Shown: one piece after another, positions 58,262 to 64,000 of the stretch
Position numbering within the stretch: the stretch's first letter is position 1
Layout: each line of letters begins with the position of its first letter
Origin: Penium margaritaceum
Taxonomy: Eukaryota; Streptophyta; Zygnematophyceae; Desmidiales; Peniaceae
Direction of reading: 5' to 3'
DNA length: 64,000 nucleotides
NCBI GenBank assembly: GCA_023375785.1
Contig: SZWC01009543.1
Coordinates: 2,289-66,288 of the forward strand
Notes under the pieces: generated by a model
Seen by the model: only the letters and a program-made list of their open reading frames with translations
Databases searched by the model: none
What the model was told of the DNA's origin: nothing
Translations under genes and position numbers: made by a program

Positions 58262-60019
58262 GAAAATCGGCGGATGGGACCTGTAGGAAGCCGCGCAAGT
58301 ACAAAGCGACCTACAGCGGAAGGCAGAGGCTGTAGAAGCCCGGTACAGGATGCCATTGCAGCCCGTTCTGTGCGGCCTCCTGAGAAGCGCCGCACCACGG
58401 AGAATCCAACTATCACAACCACCCCGTCTGCTCCTCAAACCACCCCTGTCACTGCGGCAGACCCCACGGACCCTGTGGAGAAGCTCTTCACCACTCCCAT
58501 CGCATCCGTGTTTTTCTTCGACTTCCTTTGTCTCCATCCCGAACTGGCTTCGCGGCTCAAAGAGGAGTTCACCATGGCCAACCACCGCCTCCAAGCTGTT
58601 GGAATCTCTCTCACATGTTTCACACCGACGCATGGCACCCAAAACACGCGACGGATTGTAGCAGAGGCATCACCTGCCTTGAACACCGAGGAACTCGAAT
58701 AGGGTTGGGCACCACAGCCCCTGGAATCCTCCCGCTGTGACGAACAACACTACGAGGTCGCTTGTTGCGTAGTGTGGATCTGTGGGCGGAAGTTTCTGGT
58801 GATCATCGACACGGGGGCCACTCACACCTGTGTGTGGTCGGATGGGCGGATGGCATCCTCCCCACGCGGCGGATATTCAGCAACGCCGCCGGAGGACTGG
58901 ACTACGGGGATGGAGAAATACAAGGTCTCCTCTTGCAAGTGGGTTCCCTCCATGAGCCGGTGGACGTCCAGGTCACCCAGGCACGAACCTATGACGTCCT
59001 CCTCGGGATGGACTACCTCCTTCCACGCCAGGCCAACCTGCTGTTCTCCGTCGGCGTCATGCAACTCACATCCGCGATCGGCTCCAAAGAGTATTCCCTG
59101 ATCACTGTTGGGGACCAGGTGAATGTGCCAGTTGCCGGCGGCGTGCCCTTCTCCCTCTCCGATGCTGCACAGGACGATTCATGGACTCGTCCCCAGCAGG
59201 CTCCCGCACCTGAGGATGCCACGCTGGATGCAGAACTTGTGCCGCCCGCGGAATGGCAACAGTTGACCATGGACTCGGCAACACCAGGCGAGCAGAACAA
59301 CCTTCTTGGGTTGTGGCAGCAGGGGGAATGGGCATTCGGCCAAGGCTTGTCCTTGGATGAGGAAGAGGAATTCTACCCCATCCGCACCCAGTCTCCGCCA
59401 CCGCCACCTCGCTGGGACCACATGTTGTACTCTCGCTTCTCCCCTCCGCAGAAATAGGACTTCCGCGACCTGCTCGAATCTTTTGCAGATATCTTCGTAG
59501 GCGCACCAACGGACCTCGGCGCCGTCGATGCCTTCCATGTGATCTCCACCTGGTCAGCTTCCCCCACCAAGCAAAAGGTTTGCCGCATACTCCCGGACCA
59601 GGAACAGACTATCACCGAGGGTCTCGCGGAGTTGAAAGCGCAAGGAGTAATTGTTCCCATAGTCAGCCCCTGGCGTGCCAACCTAGTCATTGTCGGCAAG
59701 CGTGACGGATCCAAGCGGTTTTGCGTTGACTTCTGCGACCTCAACCGGGTCACGGAGGAAGACGCCTACCCCATGCCTCTGATTGTGGACATTCAGGAAC
59801 GACAGCAAGGCCGCGGATGGTTCGCAAAACTCGACGTCAAAGCAGCTTTCCATGCAGTGCCAATGCATCCAGATTCCATTGCCAAGACTGCTTTTGTCAT
59901 GCCGGAGGGGCTCTATGCCTTCACCCGCATGCCCTTCGGCCTCCGCAACACCAGTACAACCTTTCAACGCATCATGGACTCCACCCTCCACGGTATCCCC
60001 AACGTAACCTGTGTCATGA
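58262..60019 (+). pseudogene. Gy4 protease and first half of RT
   Basis: The retropepsin active-site block VIIDTGATHTCV lies at about 58800-58830, followed by a YDVLLGMDYLL block (58990-59025), a typical gypsy protease end. RT (about 59560-60000) shows VSPWRANLVIVGKRDGSKRFCVDF, LNRVTEEDAYPMPLI, FAKLDVKAAFHAVPMHPDS and MPFGLRNTSTTFQRIMD. The sequence changes to unrelated material before the RT active-site block. Upstream (58262-58770) is the gag-pol linker. Confidence 0.85.
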
Positions 60020-60109
60020 GCACGTCAACCACCACAGAGGACTTTGCACAACAGCACAGGCCTACACGTGCTGTAGAAAGCACAAAAAGGACAAACACAA
60101 TGCAACCTC
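60020..60109. other. Junction between Gy4 and Co8
   Basis: About 90 bases that belong clearly to neither neighbour. No short repeat marks the junction, so it may be a deletion breakpoint or an assembly join. Confidence 0.3.
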
Positions 60110-61780
60110 AAGATGTCTCTAACGAGGGTGCTGGGAGAATTGGACCAAGAATTTGACCAAGAAGGCCACATCTGACTGACTAGTGGTGGCAAGGTACATG
60201 AGGGGTCCGATCACGTTGAGGGAATCAATGACATCAACTGTCTCCCCGAGCTGTGATGGATCAGGACACTTCACTAGGTGCTTGCCTGCTGGGGTCATTG
60301 GAGTGGACGCAATGGGGATTTCGGCAAGCAAGGAGGCAAAGCACTCTCCCAAATATTGAAGAAGAGCAATCTGATGTACATGTTTTTCTCTAGCTCCATC
60401 CCAAGAGACACTCGAGCTGGACCCAAGTCCTTCATCTTGTACGTAGACTGCAGCAGGTCCTTAACTGACTACACAGTAGCAGGGATTGGAGATGTAATAA
60501 GCAGATTATCAACTAGACAAGGATGGTTGTGAAGGGCTCGAACAGAGCATTTCACAGAAAGAGTGTTGAGTCTACAGTACTGCAGTGATGGCCACCTCTC
60601 TCAAGATTGGAGGAGATCTGCAAGTTCTAGTAATGTGAGGACAACTTGAGCCCATACAAGGCCTTTCACAATCGCCTGAATTTGTTTGTACCATCGATGA
60701 AATCTGGTGGTTGTATCATGTAAATCTCCTCATCAAGACCTCCATACATGAACACATTGATGATGTTCACCTACTCCAGTTCCCATTCATGTTCTGCGAC
60801 CAAGCTCAGAGGTATGCGAGCAGTGGTGTACCATCCGATTGGAGTGAACTTCTTGACAAAGTCAATCCTAGGAATCTGAGAGAGTCCTTTCAGTGTAAGC
60901 CAAGCCTTATACCAGTCAAACTTGCCATCAGGCTACAGCTTGCATCAAACGACCCAGCAAGCCACGAAAGTTTTGCAGCCCGCTACAAGGTCCACAAATT
61001 CAAAGGCTGTGTGCTCATTGAGAGCGGTCAACTCCTCCTGCATAGCCTTTCCCCAGAGGTTGGCACCAGCTACCTCACAAGCCTGCTGAAGTTTTTCTGG
61101 TTCTAATGGGAGCATGGGAAGTCCACTTGATGCAAATCATGGAGCAACAAAGCCTTCCACAGATGTGTTGAGAGTGATGTGGAACTTATGAGCAGTGAGG
61201 GTGGATCCTATTGCTTTCTTGGGATGGACAACACTGGCAACAACGCTGAGTGCATAAGACTAGTGGGTCTGGCCGAAGGCTTAGCAAAAGAGGATGATCA
61301 ACTGGAGCATATGCAATTATGAGAGGCCTGAGAAGACTGAGCCAAAGATTAATGAGGGATGGAGATAGAGAAGCGTCCCTCCACATGTTTACAGCTCATG
61401 GTCGACAGCAGGAACATGAGACTCAGGTTATGTTACTATGACATCGGCAAGAGAAGTGGTCTGTGGCATGTGAGTGGGACGTGACAAGGAGGAGAATGTT
61501 CCGGGGCACTGATGGGTACAGATGCTGACTCTAGAGATGGATGTGTAGAAGATGCTGAAATCGAGATGACTTTGGGGCATTCAGGGTGCCAGACGGGGAG
61601 GACAGAATAGAAGAAGCATTGTCAGTAGAGGTGACCGGTGACAACTTTGGAGAGGGTAGAGAACTAGCAAAGGGAACTGTGTCAAAGCGGGAAGGAGAAA
61701 ACTTCACGTGACCGGAGGTTGAGATAGGCCCCCCCCCCAGAGCCGACGGATGAGGATAGAGAAGAAGGTGGGGTGATATG
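60110..61780 (-). pseudogene. Co8: decayed Ty1/copia pol fragment
   Basis: On the minus strand RNase H (60119-60352: IGPLMYLATTSQSDVAFLVKFLVQFSQHP, like YLA-x-TRPDIA-FAV) is followed upstream by RT blocks (about 60390-60960, for example the region encoding a YMIQPPDFI-type motif near 60690) and the Pro/Ser-rich integrase-RT linker (to about 61740). A different copia lineage from Co3 and Co4. No LTR of its own is seen. It is bounded on the right by the Co9 LTR and has many interruptions. Confidence 0.7.
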
Positions 61781-62493
61781 TGTCAGGAATACTGTCCTGG
61801 CGTGCCCTGAACTGCCTGAGTGTGCACGGCTTCTTAGTGCAAAGAGACTTCCAAGGGAGGTGTGTGCTTTGGGTCGCCACAACACCAAGTGAGCAGAATT
61901 CTGGCAGAATACAGATTACGGAAACTGAGAAGGGCTGCGAATCATTAATGGTTAGTTATTTTGGTGAGATTACATCAGATTCTTATAGCCTGTGATCTGA
62001 GATTTCCAACGCATCCAAGCACGCCCAAAACGGAGCAGTATAGCCCCTGCTACGCCCATCCAAGCAACCCTTGGTGGAGCCGCCTTTGGCTGCCGCCGAC
62101 GTGAGTCGTCTCCGACACGAGCCGATGACGGCTCGAAGCGCCTTTCTTTCATTGACAAGTCAAAGGGCGGCTCGACCTGGTCCAGGGGACCTTCCTGGCT
62201 GCTTCCTCTAGGGCCTTGGGATCTATGGAGCCAGTTGGAGCTGAACACGGACCACCGGCGGTGGAGTATCCCGTCACCCCAGACAGGTACTAGATTCCAC
62301 CCGCCTCACCACCCAAACTTTGGGTAGGGCTAACTTTCTGAATTCTCAACTAAATCGAGCAACTGAAAGCTTGAAATCGCATGGAAAAATCCAAGGAGTC
62401 CACATATTTAATCAGATTTGACATCCAACCACTCTCTAGTGGTCGGACCAGGAAAACGGCAAACGGCAACCATGGCAGGGGCACTTTTTAACA
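61781..62493 (-). repeat. Co9 probable 3' LTR
   Basis: 713 bp. In element orientation it begins TGTTAAAAAGTGCC and ends TCCTGACA. A purine tract (ACGGGGGAGAT on the minus strand, 62494-62504) abuts it. The left boundary is inferred from the TG end and the loss of Co8 homology. Confidence 0.6.
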
Positions 62494-62569
62494 ATCTCCC
62501 CCGTGCACCTTCCATGCCGGATGCCTCATGCTCACTCTTTACTCGTCCGCTCCTGCGCCTTCAAGCCCT

Positions 62570-63925
62570 TCACAGCTTGTCAACCCAAGCCCTGCAAGGC
62601 TGATGACATGCCGATCCTGGGGCTGCGCCTTGGTNCCTCCTGTGCTGCGTCGGGTTGTTGGTCAGCGAGATGGAGCCGGTGTTGTCCTCCTGAACCACCG
62701 TAGGCTCCTGCTGCGGCACGCCCAGCTCCCCCAGCAATCTGCGGAGCCACACCGCTTCCTTGACCGCCTCGGCCAGAGCGACGTACTCCGCCTCCACTGT
62801 GGAGGTGGCGACGCAGTCCTGCTTCCTGCTGCACCACGAGACCACTGCACCTGCGAGGAAGAACACATAGCCAGAAGTGGACTTCCTCTTGTCCACATCA
62901 CCGGCGTAGTCCGCGTCAGTGTAGCAGACCAGCCGCAAGGGATCTGACCTCCCCTTTCCATCGTACTTCAGGCGCGCATGTCGCGTTGCCTGCAAGCACC
63001 ACAGGATGCGCTTCGCCGCCTGCCAGTGTAGTGGCCCAGGGTTGGCCACATACCTGCTCACCTGACCCACCGCGTAGGCCAAGTCCGGCCGAGTCGCCAC
63101 CATGGCATACATCAGGCTGCCCACCACCGACTGGTAGGGCACCTCCGCCATGTCCTCCTTCTCCTCTTTGGTTTGCGGCGCCATTGCCGCACTCAGCTCA
63201 CAACATGTGGAGAACGGACTGCTCACTGGTTTGCAGTCCTCCATGCCGTACCGCTTCAGGACCTCGGCTGCGTACTTGGCCTGCCCCAACTCAAGCGTGC
63301 GCGCCCTCCGGTTCCGCGTGATGCTTACCCCGAGGTAGTACTCCAGCTCCCCCATATCCGTCATCTTAAATCTGCTGCTCAGCTGCTCCTTGAGCTGCTG
63401 TAAAGCCACCTGATCTGATGAACACAGGATCAGGTCGTCCACGTAGAGTGCGACAATCTGATGGAGTCCCTTGTTGCGCCGCGCGTACACGCTGTGGTCT
63501 GACTCACAGCGCTTGAAGCCGAGCTCCACCATGTAGCCGTCCATCTGTTGGTACCAGCACCTGGGCGCCTGTTTTAGCCCGTACAAGGCCTTCCGCAGCT
63601 TGCACACCGTGCCCTCCGGCGCATCCACCCCCTCTGGCACCTCAAGGTAGATCTCCTTGTCGATGATGCCGTTCCGGAATGCCGTCTTGACATCCATTTG
63701 GTGGATCTCCATGTCCTTTGCGGCTGCCACCGCGAGGATCGTCCGGATGCTTGTGAACTTGGCGACGGGCGTGAACGTCTCATCGTAGTGTTTGCCTTTC
63801 CGCTGCGCATACCCCTTCACCACTAGCCGCGCCTTATACTTCTCCACCTTGCTGTCCTTTGTGAGTTTCACCTTGAACACCCACTTGGAGCTGATCACCT
63901 TCGCCCCCTCAGGCCGATCCACCAA
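62570..63925 (-). pseudogene. Co9 pol: RT and RNase H
   Basis: A long readable frame. RT has VEKYKARLVVKGYAQRKG, FTPVAKFTSIRTILAVAAAKDM, HQMDVKTAFRNG, VPEGVDAPEGTVCKLRKALYGLKQAPRCWYQQMD and the YVDDLILCSS active-site block. RNase H has GSLMYAMVATRPDLAYAVGQVSRYV, CYTDADYAGDVDKRKSTSGYVFFL and EDNTGSISLTNNPTQH. The RNase H end is cut by the N join at 62635. Integrase, protease and gag would lie to the right, outside the window. Confidence 0.93.
62635..62635. other. Single-N join with missing sequence
   Basis: By comparison with the same region of Co4 (about 31890-32007), roughly 110 bases of the RNase H end are missing here. Unlike the other single-N joins, no flanking duplication is seen. Confidence 0.7.
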
Positions 63926-64000
63926 CTCCCAAGTGCCGTTCTGAGCAAGGGACGCAAGTTCAGATTTTATTGCTTCGCCCCACTGCTGCCCGTCAGGCCG

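Larger units (their letters stand above)
53142..60019 (+). mobile_element. Gy4: Ty3/gypsy element with long Gln/Pro-rich Gag
   Basis: Starts within the LTR of Co7. It holds a probable 5' LTR (53142 to about 54306), a degenerate PBS, a very long gag (about 54360-58260) with capsid and zinc knuckle, an aspartic protease and the first part of RT. RNase H, integrase and the 3' LTR are not in the window; homology stops near 60019, where unrelated copia sequence begins. It carries a hAT-like DNA transposon in gag. A partial fossil with several interruptions. Confidence 0.8.
61781..64000 (-). mobile_element. Co9: Ty1/copia element running off the window
   Basis: A 3' LTR (61781-62493), purine tract and the RNase H and RT ends of pol are present on the minus strand; the rest lies beyond 64000. 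The pol is close to Co4 and is the best-preserved copia coding sequence in the window. Its LTR is largely unlike that of Co4. One N join interrupts it. Whether it is whole cannot be judged from here. Confidence 0.85.

Overview
This window looks like a eukaryotic nuclear genome, most likely from the green lineage (a plant or streptophyte alga). The signs are chromodomain-bearing Ty3/gypsy elements, primer-binding sites for initiator methionine tRNA, many Ty1/copia elements and spliced-genome style low gene density. A charophyte such as Chara would fit, but nothing here proves the species. Almost everything readable is retrotransposon; I find one plausible host gene. No rRNA gene, intact tRNA gene or CRISPR array is visible.

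Region 1-3767 is the only host-like stretch. It holds a CTG/CAG repeat (361-516), a 46-bp inverted repeat (889-1013), a possible gene for a secreted alanine-rich protein on the minus strand (1259-1933) and unassigned sequence. I label the transposons by family and order. Gy1 (3768-12801, +) is a complete-looking chromodomain gypsy element with two LTRs, a 5-bp target duplication, PBS and PPT. After unassigned sequence, Gy2 (14059-about 19935, -) is an older gypsy element.

From 20339 to 43545 the elements are nested. Co1 (copia, +, 20339-about 27270) is interrupted by Co2 (21994-25798), a gag-only non-autonomous LTR element. Gy3, an old relative of Gy1 (27283-43545, +), is interrupted by copia Co3 (28248-40490, +), which is itself interrupted by copia Co4 (30799-37118, -). 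Target duplications support both insertions of this three-level nest. After a quiet stretch (43546-45041) come a copia fragment Co5 (-), an internally deleted copia Co6 (+), and Co7 (copia, -), which was inserted into Co6.

Gy4 (gypsy, +, 53142-about 60019) lies inside the LTR of Co7. It has an unusually long Gln/Pro-rich Gag and carries a 988-bp hAT-like non-autonomous DNA transposon (55661-56648) full of GGATCC palindromes. A decayed copia stretch Co8 (-) and the start of Co9 (copia, -, running off the window end) finish the sequence.

The main biological observation is that four copia elements (Co3, Co4, Co6, Co7) share the same 15-base primer-binding site. It matches the anticodon stem-loop of initiator methionine tRNA, not its 3' end, so they form a half-tRNA-primed copia group. 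Five single-N joins and one 130-N run show that the assembly is imperfect; four of the five single-N joins are flanked by artificial-looking direct duplications of about 270-325 bp.
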